Below, one piece after another: positions 1 to 8,777 of a stretch of DNA of 64,000 bases; position 1 is the first letter of the stretch, and every line of letters begins with the position of its first letter. The stretch covers positions 11,489 through 75,488 of the forward strand of contig CAXYYJ010000025.1 of the NCBI GenBank assembly GCA_964293475.1, read 5' to 3'. A program made the position numbers and the translations under genes. The notes under the pieces were generated by a model. The model made no database searches and was not told the origin of the DNA. It saw only the letters and a program-made list of their open reading frames with translations. The stretch comes from UBA12170 sp964293475. Its GTDB lineage: Bacteria; Bacteroidota; Bacteroidia; Bacteroidales; UBA12170.

Positions 1-1995
1 AATTTCTTTAAAACCATATTTCAGATTGTAAAAACCTGAGTAGTTGGTTTTGTATATGGCCTGAATACTATCTAAGCTTTCTGTAATTGCGTACGATTGT
101 ATATCTAAGGTTTTAAGAACGGCATCTCTGCTCTGAAGCGATTTTTCAACTTTAATTTTCTCCGTTATTAATCCCAGGTTTTGTTTTAGCAATTGTTCTT
201 TCTGAAGAAGCTCTTTGGGCACATTGAGCAGCTTTTTCTTTTCCAAAATGCTAAGCGACTGAAACAAAGTGAATGATTTTTTGCCTTCGATAAATTTGAA
301 TATTTCGGCAATAAGATTTTCGTCTGATGTTTTGGAATATAAAAGGTAGCCAACATTAATTGCCTGATTAAACACATGATGAATTTCCTGGCTGGTTTTT
401 AAACTTTCATCGTAATCGTAATATTTGCGAGTTTCATTAATGCAGAAAAGGTATAAAACGTATGTATCATACGACATTCTCAAATCTTTTAAATCTCCGC
501 TATGCTGATATGTGAGATAAAACCCATATGCCTTCCAGGCCAGACTATTATTGAAGGCTACATTGTTAATCAATTGATCTTTAGGTGGATTTTCGTAGCG
601 GTTGCGGTAGTTGAATTTTGGAATGGCACAATAAAGAGCCGATTGAAGTGTGTCAATTCCTCTGTCAAGTTCTCCGTGATTGATGTAGTGTGCTCCGAGA
701 ATATTCAAAGGAGCTACCAGGTCTATGTTTACGCCCTTATAGTGCTTGTATCGGTGAACGATGGCTTTCTGAATAAATTCTTCCCCGCTGATATAGTTCT
801 TTTCCTTCTCTATTAAAAACTGGCCGTATTTGAAATAGCCCATGGTGGTTTGATAGTGATCCGGTCCTTTTTTACTAATCAACAAGTCCAATGATTTTTT
901 ATAGTAGAAGTCGGCCAATTTAAGCTCGTTCATTTCTGCATAGGCATCTGCAAGGTTTCTAAGTGTTATCGTTTCGCTATCGTCAGATTTGTTTTCGAGC
1001 GATAGGGTGTAATACTTAACAGCTTCAGGATAGTTCCCCAGATTATGGTAGGCAAGCCCTAAATACCGATAAATTCCAGAAATGGATTTATGTTGTTTAC
1101 CATATTCATTTTCAATGATATGAATTGCCATTTTAAATTGTTTAATGGATTCGGCCAATTGGTTTTCTGTAAGAAGTATTTTTCCTTTATCACGAATAAT
1201 GGATGCCATTTCTATCTCATCGTGATTGGATTTTAGCAAATTGGTCAGGCTTTGGTTTAGATAGTCAAGGGCCAGCTCGTTATTTTCGCTGATGAGCTCA
1301 ATATAGCTCAGTTTTTTATAGAGTTCCGAGATTAATTTATAGTCTTTATTATGGGATTGATTCCAGTATTTCTGCGCTTTATCGAATAGAATTCGGGCAG
1401 TATCGACTTGTCTGATGCTTGAAAAATACGTGCCTGAAGTGTAATACATTAAACTTAAATCGTTGAATGGATTTCTTTTTTTTGTGCTCAAAGCAATGCC
1501 AGAATCAATTAATGAAAAAAACTGGTCGGTGGAGTCAAGTTTGTAGAAACAAACGGCCAAAGGAGCATAATCGCCAGCGAGCAAAGTGTCGCGGATGGTG
1601 AAGGTTTTACTTAATCTAAAGTATTCATTAAAGCCATTTACAGCATCGGAATATCGGTCTCTTCGATAATCGAGTAGGGCTCTGTATTTTAGAATCACTT
1701 TGTAAAACTCTGGATCACAATCTTTTTTAGCTGAAAAATCGTTATATATGCGGTCTATTTGGTTTCCGTATTTATGCGTTTGATGGACTGATATTCCTTC
1801 TAATGCTTTTTGATGCTGTATTCTGTTTTGCGGCGTTAATAAATAATCTGATGATTGATGCAATTTGCTCAAAACCAAAGCTATAGTATCAGTGTTTCGG
1901 CTGTTTTGAAAATCTCTCACACTTTTTGGTACCATTTGACCAAATGCCAAAGCATAGGACAGGATAAGTACAAGTAATAGTGAGTTGGTTTTCAT
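1..1995 (-). CDS. TPR-repeat protein, probable CHAT-domain protein (N-terminal part)
   Basis: This reading frame is open for 665 codons from an ATG at 1995 to the left edge of the window, so the gene is cut and its C-terminus is outside. It begins with a short hydrophobic secretion signal (KTNSLLLVLILSYALAFGQ) and continues as helical tetratricopeptide-type repeats, for example around 'SGIYRYLGLAYHNLGNYPEA' and 'TLRNLADAYAEMNELKLAD'. Near residues 560-650 comes the linker FIEGKKSFTLFQSL, then a helical stretch with a YNLKYG motif. That order (TPRs, ExxKS-type helix, Y-x-LKY strand) is what precedes the CHAT caspase-like domain in Bacteroidota TPR-CHAT proteins. The CHAT domain itself is not visible, so protease activity is inference. 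A TAnnTTTG element lies just upstream at 2010-2017. Confidence 0.75.
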   Translation of the reverse strand, partial: MKTNSLLLVLILSYALAFGQMVPKSVRDFQNSRNTDTIALVLSKLHQSSDYLLTPQNRIQHQKALEGISVHQTHKYGNQIDRIYNDFSAKKDCDPEFYKVILKYRALLDYRRDRYSDAVNGFNEYFRLSKTFTIRDTLLAGDYAPLAVCFYKLDSTDQFFSLIDSGIALSTKKRNPFNDLSLMYYTSGTYFSSIRQVDTARILFDKAQKYWNQSHNKDYKLISELYKKLSYIELISENNELALDYLNQSLTNLLKSNHDEIEMASIIRDKGKILLTENQLAESIKQFKMAIHIIENEYGKQHKSISGIYRYLGLAYHNLGNYPEAVKYYTLSLENKSDDSETITLRNLADAYAEMNELKLADFYYKKSLDLLISKKGPDHYQTTMGYFKYGQFLIEKEKNYISGEEFIQKAIVHRYKHYKGVNIDLVAPLNILGAHYINHGELDRGIDTLQSALYCAIPKFNYRNRYENPPKDQLINNVAFNNSLAWKAYGFYLTYQHSGDLKDLRMSYDTYVLYLFCINETRKYYDYDESLKTSQEIHHVFNQAINVGYLLYSKTSDENLIAEIFKFIEGKKSFTLFQSLSILEKKKLLNVPKELLQKEQLLKQNLGLITEKIKVEKSLQSRDAVLKTLDIQSYAITESLDSIQAIYKTNYSGFYNLKYGFKEI

Positions 1996-2009
1996 ACCTT
2001 AGTTTTATG

Positions 2010-2017
2010 CAAAGATA
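2010..2017 (-). promoter_or_regulatory. Bacteroidota -7 element for the TPR/CHAT gene
   Basis: Read on the minus strand this is TATCTTTG, an exact TAnnTTTG match, 15 bases before the ATG at 1995. No clear TTTG -33 box at the usual distance is seen. It overlaps the T-tract of the upstream gene's terminator. Confidence 0.45.
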
Positions 2018-2042
2018 AAAAAGGGGCTTCAAGATGAGCCCC
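2015..2042 (-). terminator. Intrinsic terminator of the cohesin/dockerin-like gene
   Basis: On the minus strand GGGGCT (2042-2037) pairs with AGCCCC (2028-2023) around an 8-base loop, followed by TTTTTTAT. It lies 39 bases after the stop of the gene at 2081-3304. Confidence 0.7.
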
Positions 2043-2080
2043 AATTAAGATAAAAATGGTTTTACTGCAAAGTGCACACG

Positions 2081-3304
2081 TTACTTGCTTTGAACGGAGA
2101 TTGGCTTTAAAATTGATTTTGATTCACTATTTATTTGATAATAATACATTCCATTGCTCAACTGTTGAGTATTTACAATGAAAGTTCCTTGATTTCCTTG
2201 AATATTTTCTTTGATGACTTGCTGTCCCTGAATGTTGAACACAATAACTTCCATATCATTCAGCTCGCTCGAAAGCTGAATACTGAAATTATCGGTGCAT
2301 GGGTTTGGATAAGCTATTCCTGTTTCAGCGGTTGCAATGGCAGAAGTTTTAAATTCTGTGGAGCTAAAGCTAACTCCATTTATTTTTTGCCCTTGTCCAT
2401 CGAGGATATGTGTTCCTTCTAAAACTTCAAATCTTTCAATTTGAGCTTGATTCAAAGTTGATGATTGTTTGATGTGGATATTGACAAAAGCATCTGTAGC
2501 TGAAAATTTGTAGGATTCCAAACCAGTCCAGCCAATTCTGATTATTCCATCGTTAACATGATAGGTTAGGTCGCTAATAGGCGATTCGATATCAAGAATT
2601 TCTATGGCATTGCTATTATAACTTAAAACTAAACCTATTCCCCCGGTTGAAATTTTTTCGTTAAAATAAATCGGAATTATGGTTTCTGAGGCCGATAGCT
2701 CTTCCAAAGAAGGATAAAGCATTTTTGCCTGAAGAGCACCTTTTGGCAAATCGTCGTCGAGTTCAATATCTCCAACAGATACAGTGTGCTGCGGTCCGCC
2801 GGTTGCTTTGCCGCTTTGAACGGTAAATTCCCAATCAGGTAATATCCAGTTTCCAACAGGGAATTCCTGTTCCAAAATATAGTAATTATATAGAATTGTA
2901 ATAAAGTCATTATAGTCAACTTCTGAATCCCCATTCACATTTGCAGCTATTAATTGATATTCTGTGAGCTCAGCATTACCGGAAAGATAATCCAAAAGGT
3001 TAAAGGCATCACCTAAATCCACATAACCATTAATAGCATCATACGAAAACTTAGCAACATAAGATTCCCCCACATTTAAGTTGCTGAAATGAAAAAAACC
3101 ATAATTGTCAGTAATTGTACTTCCTATGAATTCATTATTACTATCGTACAAATTAACTTCAACACCCTCCATAATATAGTCAGGCTGATTCACACAAATT
3201 AGATTACAATGATAATCGTCTGTTTGAGCAAAGCTCACAGATGCAATGAGGATAAAACTGGCAGCAAATGTCCAGCCCAAAATAAGATGATGAATGTTTT
3301 TCAT
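2081..3304 (-). CDS. Secreted cohesin/dockerin-like protein with T9SS type A tail
   Basis: A 407-residue secreted protein. Residues 1-27 are a signal peptide ending SVSFAQ. Residues about 45-90 look like a carboxypeptidase-regulatory/SdrD B-like fold (GVEVNLYDSNNEFIGSTITD, then YGFFHFSNL). Residues about 93-140 resemble a dockerin type I pair: a helix with DLGDAFNLLDYL, then NVNGDSEVDYNDFITIL, whose D/N-x-D/N spacing fits a calcium loop. Residues about 190-320 resemble a cohesin fold (IPIYFNEKISTGGIGLVLSYNSNAIEI). The last 75 residues are a T9SS type A sorting domain (AYPNPCTDNFSIQLSS ... VFNIQGQQV ... NGMYYYQI). It is therefore probably exported across the outer membrane and anchored or released there. 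Substrate or partner is unknown. Confidence 0.8.
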   Translation of the reverse strand: MKNIHHLILGWTFAASFILIASVSFAQTDDYHCNLICVNQPDYIMEGVEVNLYDSNNEFIGSTITDNYGFFHFSNLNVGESYVAKFSYDAINGYVDLGDAFNLLDYLSGNAELTEYQLIAANVNGDSEVDYNDFITILYNYYILEQEFPVGNWILPDWEFTVQSGKATGGPQHTVSVGDIELDDDLPKGALQAKMLYPSLEELSASETIIPIYFNEKISTGGIGLVLSYNSNAIEILDIESPISDLTYHVNDGIIRIGWTGLESYKFSATDAFVNIHIKQSSTLNQAQIERFEVLEGTHILDGQGQKINGVSFSSTEFKTSAIATAETGIAYPNPCTDNFSIQLSSELNDMEVIVFNIQGQQVIKENIQGNQGTFIVNTQQLSNGMYYYQINSESKSILKPISVQSK

Positions 3305-3730
3305 AGTTGTATGTTTTTTAACTTCTCTTTGTCTGTTAATTGCAGTTTTAGGAAAAATGTTACCAAAAAAAGTGAAAAATCTGCAATATTTTTTTTGTTA
3401 AATTTTTTAAATATCTATAAATCAGCAATCTAATTTTTTGAAAAGGCTCAAAAAAACACAAATTTCGACCTACTTATACGCGGTATGGGTATTGTGAAAC
3501 GACTACTTTTTGGTGGTCGAAAAGTGTTAAAATTGTCATGTTTTTCAATTTTTGCCCTTTTTGGCAAAAAAAACGATTCATTTTGAATGAATTCTGAAAA
3601 TCGCGTCAAGATTCAGGAAGGAGTGTGGAAATTGATCGGATTTTTGGTATTTCAGCCCTTGGGTTTTTAAGTTTTATTTTGTTAATAAAAAATTATACAA
3701 CCAACATATAAACTAAATTTTAATGGGATT
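3305..3730. other. Intergenic region, AT-rich
   Basis: No gene is seen here. It holds a short perfect inverted repeat ATTCATT-TTG-AATGAAT at 3576-3592 and a TTTTTGCC/GGCAAAAA hairpin at about 3550-3571 that could act as a weak terminator. A promoter for the kinase gene follows at 3731-3764. Confidence 0.4.
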
Positions 3731-3764
3731 TTTGAAGTCAGATTTGAGAAAAATCCTATATTTG
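3731..3764 (+). promoter_or_regulatory. Promoter of the soluble histidine kinase
   Basis: TTTG at 3731-3734 and TATATTTG at 3757-3764 are separated by 22 bases, a good match to the Bacteroidota -33/-7 promoter. The start codon is at 3785. Confidence 0.55.
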
Positions 3765-3784
3765 ATAGTTAGGGGGAATTAACT

Positions 3785-4639
3785 ATGACCGATTTTGATT
3801 ATGTAAAGTCCTTGGAGGCAAAGATTGCCGCACTTGAGGACGAACTAAAATTTAAGGAGAAAGAAGTAGAAGGCTTGAAAGGAGCATTTTTGGCCAATGT
3901 GTCGCACGAGATACGTACGCCCATGAATGCCATTGTAGGCTTCTCCAGTCTGCTCAAAGATCCAGGGTTTACAGAGGAGGAAAAAGCAGATTTTATCGAT
4001 GAAATTATTCAATCGTCGAATCATCTCACCGAGCTCATCGAAGATGTGATAGAAGTTGCCAACCTTCAGTTCAACAAAAAATCTCAATCACAACGAGAAA
4101 AGATTGACCCGTATCAACTGCTGTTCGAAATTTTTGAAGAGTATCAATACAAGAAAGCTGCCCTTTATAAAGGGGAGATTGAAATGAAAATAAGAACCAA
4201 TAAAGACATGTTGAGCAAAGAATTCATTTCTAACCCACGCATGTTGCAAAAAATTCTGGGCAATCTCATCGACAACGCCTTTAAATTTACCAAAGAAGGA
4301 ACCATAGAACTCAACATTGAATTTTATGACAACTATTTGGAATATGTTGTGAGCGATACAGGGATTGGCATAGCAGCCGACCGGCTCTCTTTAATCTATA
4401 ATAATTTCTGTAAAGTTTGGAAGAAAGATGGCGAAGTGCTTTATGATGGTTTGGGAATAGGATTGTCGTCCGCCAAAAACTTTGTAGATATTCTGGGGGG
4501 GATCATGCAAGTGCATTCGGAAGAAGGAAAAGGCTCCACATTCTATGTTTGTATACCTTATCATTTCGATGGTACTCCATTAACTATTAGCGAAAGTCGG
4601 TTTAAGAAGCCATTTAAAATTCTATCTATTGGCGCATAA
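3785..4639 (+). CDS. Soluble sensor histidine kinase (HisKA-HATPase only)
   Basis: A 284-residue histidine kinase with no transmembrane segment and no recognisable sensor domain. Residues 8-33 are a short coiled coil. The H-box FLANVSHEIRTPMNAIVGF places the phosphorylated histidine at His41. The ATP-binding domain shows the N-box (NLIDNAFKFT), G1 (DTGIGIAADR) and G2 (GLGIGLS) motifs. There is no receiver domain and no response regulator gene next to it. Such kinases in Bacteroidota often act through partner proteins or in phosphorelays, which is inference here. It stands alone, with its own promoter upstream and an unrelated small gene downstream. Confidence 0.88.
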   Translation: MTDFDYVKSLEAKIAALEDELKFKEKEVEGLKGAFLANVSHEIRTPMNAIVGFSSLLKDPGFTEEEKADFIDEIIQSSNHLTELIEDVIEVANLQFNKKSQSQREKIDPYQLLFEIFEEYQYKKAALYKGEIEMKIRTNKDMLSKEFISNPRMLQKILGNLIDNAFKFTKEGTIELNIEFYDNYLEYVVSDTGIGIAADRLSLIYNNFCKVWKKDGEVLYDGLGIGLSSAKNFVDILGGIMQVHSEEGKGSTFYVCIPYHFDGTPLTISESRFKKPFKILSIGA

Positions 4640-4772
4640 CGCTTTCATTTACAATTCAATAAATATTTTTGATTCGGCGATTTGATTAGCGTTTTTGATT
4701 CGTTTTGATTTTTAGGAGTTACCGAAGTGATTTTATTTCTAAAAAATCTACTTTTACAAAAAAAATCTTTCC

Positions 4773-4919
4773 ATGAGCGATAAAACTTTTGTAGCTATCA
4801 TAGTGGCCGTAGTTATTGCACATTTTCTATTTGCGGTGGGTTTTTTAATATACAAAATTTATTCGGCGCCCAAAAGCGACAATAAAGAATCTGAAAACAT
4901 CGATAAATCTAAAGAATAG
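4773..4919 (+). CDS. Small single-pass membrane peptide (48 aa)
   Basis: A 48-codon open frame, ATG at 4773 to TAG at 4917-4919. Residues 5-27 form one hydrophobic segment (VAIIVAVVIAHFLFAVGFLI) followed by a basic/polar tail with KSDNKESENIDKSKE. It ends six bases before the ATG of the sugar transporter gene, so the two are probably cotranscribed. I do not recognise the family; the one-helix-plus-charged-tail layout and tight spacing suggest it is real and may assist or accompany the transporter. Confidence 0.5.
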   Translation: MSDKTFVAIIVAVVIAHFLFAVGFLIYKIYSAPKSDNKESENIDKSKE

Positions 4920-4924
4920 AAAAT

Positions 4925-6319
4925 ATGAATCCTGTTACACAAACCAAATCAAAGAACACTCTGGCCATTACAGTATTAACCACATTATTTTTTATGTGGG
5001 GATTTATCACCGTTCTCAACGATATACTCATTCCGCATTTAAAGAACGTGTTTAGTCTTACCTATTTCCAGGCCATGCTCATCCAGTTTTCCTTTTTCGG
5101 AGCCTATTTTGTTGGGGGCTTTCTTTACTTCATCATTTCCCGAACCTATGGCGATCCCATAAATAAAATCGGCTATAAAAACGGAATCATATTGGGCTTG
5201 CTCATTTCATCCATAGGAACGGCTTTGTTTTATCCCGCTGCCGAATTTCATATGTACGGATTCTTTCTCTCAGCACTTTTTGTTCTGGGGTTGGGTTTTG
5301 CTGTTCTTCAAATCGCTGCCAATCCCTATGTAGCCATTCTCGGACCCGAATCGCAAGCTTCGGCACGGTTAAATTTGTCCCAGGGTTTCAATTCCTTCGG
5401 CACAACCATAGGTCCTGTAATTGGGGGATATTTGATTTTCGAATATTTTAATATGGAAGGTTCCGGGGCTGATTCAGTTATAAAGCCTTATCTCATGCTG
5501 ACCGGCCTACTGCTTTTACTCATTGTTCTCATAAAACTTGTCCCACTTCCTCGGTTTCAGCAGCAGGATGAAAAAGTAAAAAGTAGTGGAGCACTTGCCT
5601 ATCCGCATTTGCGCTTTGGCGCTTTGGCAATTTTTCTATATGTGGGTGCCGAGGTAGCCATTGGTAGTATATTGGTCAGTTTTATAGGATTGGAAAATAT
5701 TGCAGGATTGGATGAATCGAAAGCCTCGGCTCTCATAGCCTTTTATTGGGGTGGAGCTATGATAGGTCGTTTCTTGGGTGCCATTTCACTCAGCGAAATG
5801 GCCCAAAACAAAAAATATCCTCTTATGGCTTTGGTCGCTTTAGCTGCCTTTGCAGTCATATTTTTTGTGGTTGATACCAGGAATTCCATTTCTTTTGGTC
5901 AAATTTCCCCCTATCTGGGTTTTCTTGCACTCAACTATCTGGCCTTTATTTTCGGAAAATCAATGGCCAGCCGAACTCTATCAGTATTTGCTATTTTCCC
6001 AGTTATTTTGCTTTTTATTGGCATGTTTACCAACGGCAATCTGGCCATGTGGTCAATTCTTGGCATAGGTATTTTCAACTCAATAATGTGGTCAAATATA
6101 TTTACACTGGCAATTAAAGGATTGGGCGACGACACGAGTCAGGGTAGCAGCGTACTCGTTATGTTTATTGTCGGTGGTGCCATTATTCCACCCATACAAG
6201 GTTTAATGGCCGACTATATAGGTGTTCAACTTTCGTTTTTTGTACCCATGTTTAGCTATGTCTATCTGGCCTGGTATGGTTGGAAAGGTCATATCATTAA
6301 AGCACCCAAATTGTCATAG
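4925..6319 (+). CDS. MFS sugar transporter, FucP/GluP type
   Basis: A 464-residue, twelve-helix major facilitator permease of the fucose/glucose/N-acetylglucosamine symporter group. Family marks include the N-terminal FFMWGFITVLNDILIPHLK (first helix), QFSFFGAYFVGG, and the helix 4-5 motif GLGFAVLQIAANPYVAILGPE followed by ARLNLSQGFNSFGTTIGP. These proteins import a hexose or aminohexose with protons or sodium across the inner membrane. The exact sugar cannot be read from the sequence. A fucosidase is encoded in this window at 62162-63670, too far away to imply coupling. It probably forms an operon with the small peptide upstream and perhaps the MFS gene downstream. Confidence 0.9.
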   Translation: MNPVTQTKSKNTLAITVLTTLFFMWGFITVLNDILIPHLKNVFSLTYFQAMLIQFSFFGAYFVGGFLYFIISRTYGDPINKIGYKNGIILGLLISSIGTALFYPAAEFHMYGFFLSALFVLGLGFAVLQIAANPYVAILGPESQASARLNLSQGFNSFGTTIGPVIGGYLIFEYFNMEGSGADSVIKPYLMLTGLLLLLIVLIKLVPLPRFQQQDEKVKSSGALAYPHLRFGALAIFLYVGAEVAIGSILVSFIGLENIAGLDESKASALIAFYWGGAMIGRFLGAISLSEMAQNKKYPLMALVALAAFAVIFFVVDTRNSISFGQISPYLGFLALNYLAFIFGKSMASRTLSVFAIFPVILLFIGMFTNGNLAMWSILGIGIFNSIMWSNIFTLAIKGLGDDTSQGSSVLVMFIVGGAIIPPIQGLMADYIGVQLSFFVPMFSYVYLAWYGWKGHIIKAPKLS

Positions 6320-6358
6320 TGCTTATCGTGTTAACCATAATTTTCTTTTGATAAATCA

Positions 6359-7522
6359 TTGAAAAACAACCAATTTAGCTGGCCACGTGTAATTGATATC
6401 AGTGGTGCACATTTATTGCATGATATTTATGGAGCCTTTTTAGCGCCCCTTTTCCCATTACTTATTGAAAAAATGGGATTAAACTATTTTATGGTGGGTG
6501 CATTGTCTGTGGTTCAGCGAATTCCGTCTGTTTTTAACCCCCTTATCGGATTGTTTGTGGAACGAAAGGACCTTAGGGTTTTCGTAATTTTAATGCCAGC
6601 CATTACGGTGATAACAATGAGCTTGATTGGGGTGGTTGAAAACTTCTGGCAATTGGTTATTTTGCTTTTTATCATGGGGTGGAGCTCTGCTTTTTTTCAT
6701 GTGCCGGGGCCTGTCCTTATAAAACGGGTGAGTGGAGAAAAAACAGGATTGGGCATGAGTGTTTACATGTTGTCGGCAGAGCTGGGCCGTTCGCTCGGTC
6801 CAATCATTATTGTTGCAGCAGTGTCATGGTGGGGGTTGGGTGGAACAGTATGGCTCATTCCAGTGGGATTGATGGCTTCTCTTTTGTTGTTTTTTCGTTT
6901 GCGCAAAATTGCACCTGTTCATCACGAGGGCGTTGTTAATTTAATATCATCATGGCAACTTTTAAAAGATTTAAAAGCCTATTATTTTGTTATAGCAGGT
7001 TATAGTTTTTCTCAGGGGCTGCTAAAAGCATTACTTGTCACATTTTTGCCCACGTACTATACCAATAGTGGCGAAAGCCTTTGGTTTGCAGCCTATACAC
7101 TATCTTTTTTCGAACTGGCAGGGGCAGCTGGAAGTCTGTTATCAGGCACTGTTTCCGATAAAATAGGACGTGGAAGAGCATTAATCCTAATAGCCATTTT
7201 GGTGCCTTTAATTATGGTGATGTTCATTTTTACAAATTCATGGCTCAATATACTTGCTTTAACTCTCATGGGACTGGTAATTTTTGGCTCCGGACCTGTA
7301 TTGTTGGCACTCATTCAAGATGTTGGGGCTCAAAGACCTGGATTTTCCAATGGAGTTTACATGACAATTAATTTTGCTTTAGGGGCCGTGGCCACTGTTT
7401 TGGTCGGATTCTTATCAGATATTTATGGATTGGAGCAAATTTTCATGATTTCACCTTTATTTGCCATGCTCACCATTCCCTTTGCCTATAGAATAAATGC
7501 ACTTGTCAGGCGTGCAGGATAA
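6359..7522 (+). CDS. MFS transporter, fosmidomycin-resistance (Fsr)-like
   Basis: A 387-residue major facilitator protein with about twelve hydrophobic helices. The N-terminal DISGAHLLHDIYGAFLAPLFPLLIEK resembles the Fsr branch, which begins with a helix carrying H-x-x-x-D near a proline-rich PLFP turn. The start is TTG at 6359; no better in-frame ATG lies close upstream. It follows the sugar transporter by 39 bases on the same strand and is probably cotranscribed. The substrate is unknown; drug or metabolite export is the usual role of the branch. Confidence 0.8.
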   Translation: MKNNQFSWPRVIDISGAHLLHDIYGAFLAPLFPLLIEKMGLNYFMVGALSVVQRIPSVFNPLIGLFVERKDLRVFVILMPAITVITMSLIGVVENFWQLVILLFIMGWSSAFFHVPGPVLIKRVSGEKTGLGMSVYMLSAELGRSLGPIIIVAAVSWWGLGGTVWLIPVGLMASLLLFFRLRKIAPVHHEGVVNLISSWQLLKDLKAYYFVIAGYSFSQGLLKALLVTFLPTYYTNSGESLWFAAYTLSFFELAGAAGSLLSGTVSDKIGRGRALILIAILVPLIMVMFIFTNSWLNILALTLMGLVIFGSGPVLLALIQDVGAQRPGFSNGVYMTINFALGAVATVLVGFLSDIYGLEQIFMISPLFAMLTIPFAYRINALVRRAG

Positions 7523-7580
7523 ATAGACTTTTGACAATATTATCATCCCCTGAAAAAAATTTATTTCCTTTAGAAACAGA

Positions 7581-7606
7581 TTGCAACCTTTCTTTTCAAA
7601 ACTTGT
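7581..7606 (+). promoter_or_regulatory. ECF-type promoter of the sigma factor operon
   Basis: TTGCAACC at 7581-7588 is followed, after 14 bases, by TTGT at 7603-7606. An AACC core with about 16 bases to a GT-containing -10 is typical of ECF sigma promoters. The same arrangement with identical spacing recurs at 9855-9880, which suggests the operon is controlled by its own sigma factor. Confidence 0.6.
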
Positions 7607-7669
7607 ACTTAGGAGTAATGAATTAAATTTAATTTATTGCCTATTTTTATTTAGTGAATAGTTTTCTTT

Positions 7670-8209
7670 ATGCTGAATCTGGAGATTCATAAAAATATCA
7701 TTGAAAAATGTAAGCAAGGCGATGCGCGTGCACAGTTTGAGCTCTTCAAACTGTATAATAGAGCCATGTACAATACATGCTATAGAATGATGAATCACCA
7801 TGAAGATGCTCAGGATATGCTGCAGGATTCGTTTTCTGATGCATTTAGAAAGCTTAACACTTTTGCTTACAACTGCACATTTGGTGCTTGGTTAAAGAGA
7901 ATTGTGGTAAACCATTGTATTAATGAACTAAAGCGTAAAAAGCCCGAATTGAAATACTGCGAAGAGCTTCCGGCACACAGAGAAGATGAAGATGCATCGG
8001 TGGGATTGTCGGTTGAAATGGTAAAAAGCGCCATGATGCAGTTGCCCGAAGGAAGCCGTGTAATTTTTTCACTGTATCTTCTCGAAGGGTACGATCATGG
8101 CGAGATAGCCCAGATTTTGGGTGTCACAGAATCCAATAGCAAGAGCCAGTACATGAGAGCAAAACGCCGGGTTTATGAAATATTGAAGGAGAAAGTTTAT
8201 GAAGAATGA
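7670..8209 (+). CDS. ECF-family RNA polymerase sigma factor
   Basis: A 179-residue extracytoplasmic-function sigma factor. Region 2 spans residues about 22-90 (FELFKLYNRAMYNTCYRM, then EDAQDMLQDSFSDAFRKL and GAWLKRIVVNHCINELKR). Region 4 spans about 125-175 (QLPEGSRVIFSLYLLEGYDHGEIAQILGV, then SKSQYMRAKRR), the helix-turn-helix for -35 recognition. It overlaps the next gene by 11 bases, and that gene encodes a one-helix membrane protein likely to be its regulator. The upstream TTGCAACC promoter suggests autoregulation. Confidence 0.93.
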   Translation: MLNLEIHKNIIEKCKQGDARAQFELFKLYNRAMYNTCYRMMNHHEDAQDMLQDSFSDAFRKLNTFAYNCTFGAWLKRIVVNHCINELKRKKPELKYCEELPAHREDEDASVGLSVEMVKSAMMQLPEGSRVIFSLYLLEGYDHGEIAQILGVTESNSKSQYMRAKRRVYEILKEKVYEE

Positions 8210-8777
8210 TGATAGATTAGAACGTTTTATACTTGAAAACAGGAGCCATTTCGATGGTTTAATTCCCGATGACAGCCTTTTTCAGAACATAGAAACTATT
8301 AAACCACCTGCCAAAAGAAGTTTAACCTTGTGGCAAGTAACTGCCAGAATAGCTGCAGCTGTTATTCTGTTTTTCTCAGGATACAGTATTCAGCATTTTA
8401 TGGGAAACAAATCCGCTGAAAACCATTTAAATAATAATTCAGCACATTACGAAGCCAGCAGCGATTCTGCTTACAGGGCTTTTTCTGAGATGCAGCATTA
8501 TTATCAAAATCAAATCGACCAGGTGAGTACCGATATTATTACGCTGGTTAACAACGATCAGGAGGTTCATCAGGAAATAGAAATGGAGCTCAATGACCTC
8601 AAAAAAATATTTGAAGATTTGAAAAATGATTTAAACGACCAGGCCAATAACAAGGAAGTGATCGATGCCATGATAATGAATTACAGAGTTAAGTTGAAAT
8701 TGCTCGAAGATATGCGCGAACAATTGAAACCACAAACCAATACGGAGGAAGTTAGATATGAAACCTTGGATATATAG
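8199..8777 (+). CDS. Putative membrane anti-sigma factor
   Basis: A 192-residue protein with a short N-terminal cytoplasmic part (about 45 residues), one transmembrane helix at about 46-66 (VTARIAAAVILFFSGYSIQHF) and a periplasmic helical/coiled-coil region rich in Gln, Asn, Asp and Glu. It has no HxxxCxxC zinc anti-sigma motif. Its role as anti-sigma factor is inferred from topology and from overlapping the ECF sigma gene; it also overlaps the next gene by 20 bases, so translation is probably coupled across all three. Confidence 0.6.
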   Translation: MKNDDRLERFILENRSHFDGLIPDDSLFQNIETIKPPAKRSLTLWQVTARIAAAVILFFSGYSIQHFMGNKSAENHLNNNSAHYEASSDSAYRAFSEMQHYYQNQIDQVSTDIITLVNNDQEVHQEIEMELNDLKKIFEDLKNDLNDQANNKEVIDAMIMNYRVKLKLLEDMREQLKPQTNTEEVRYETLDI

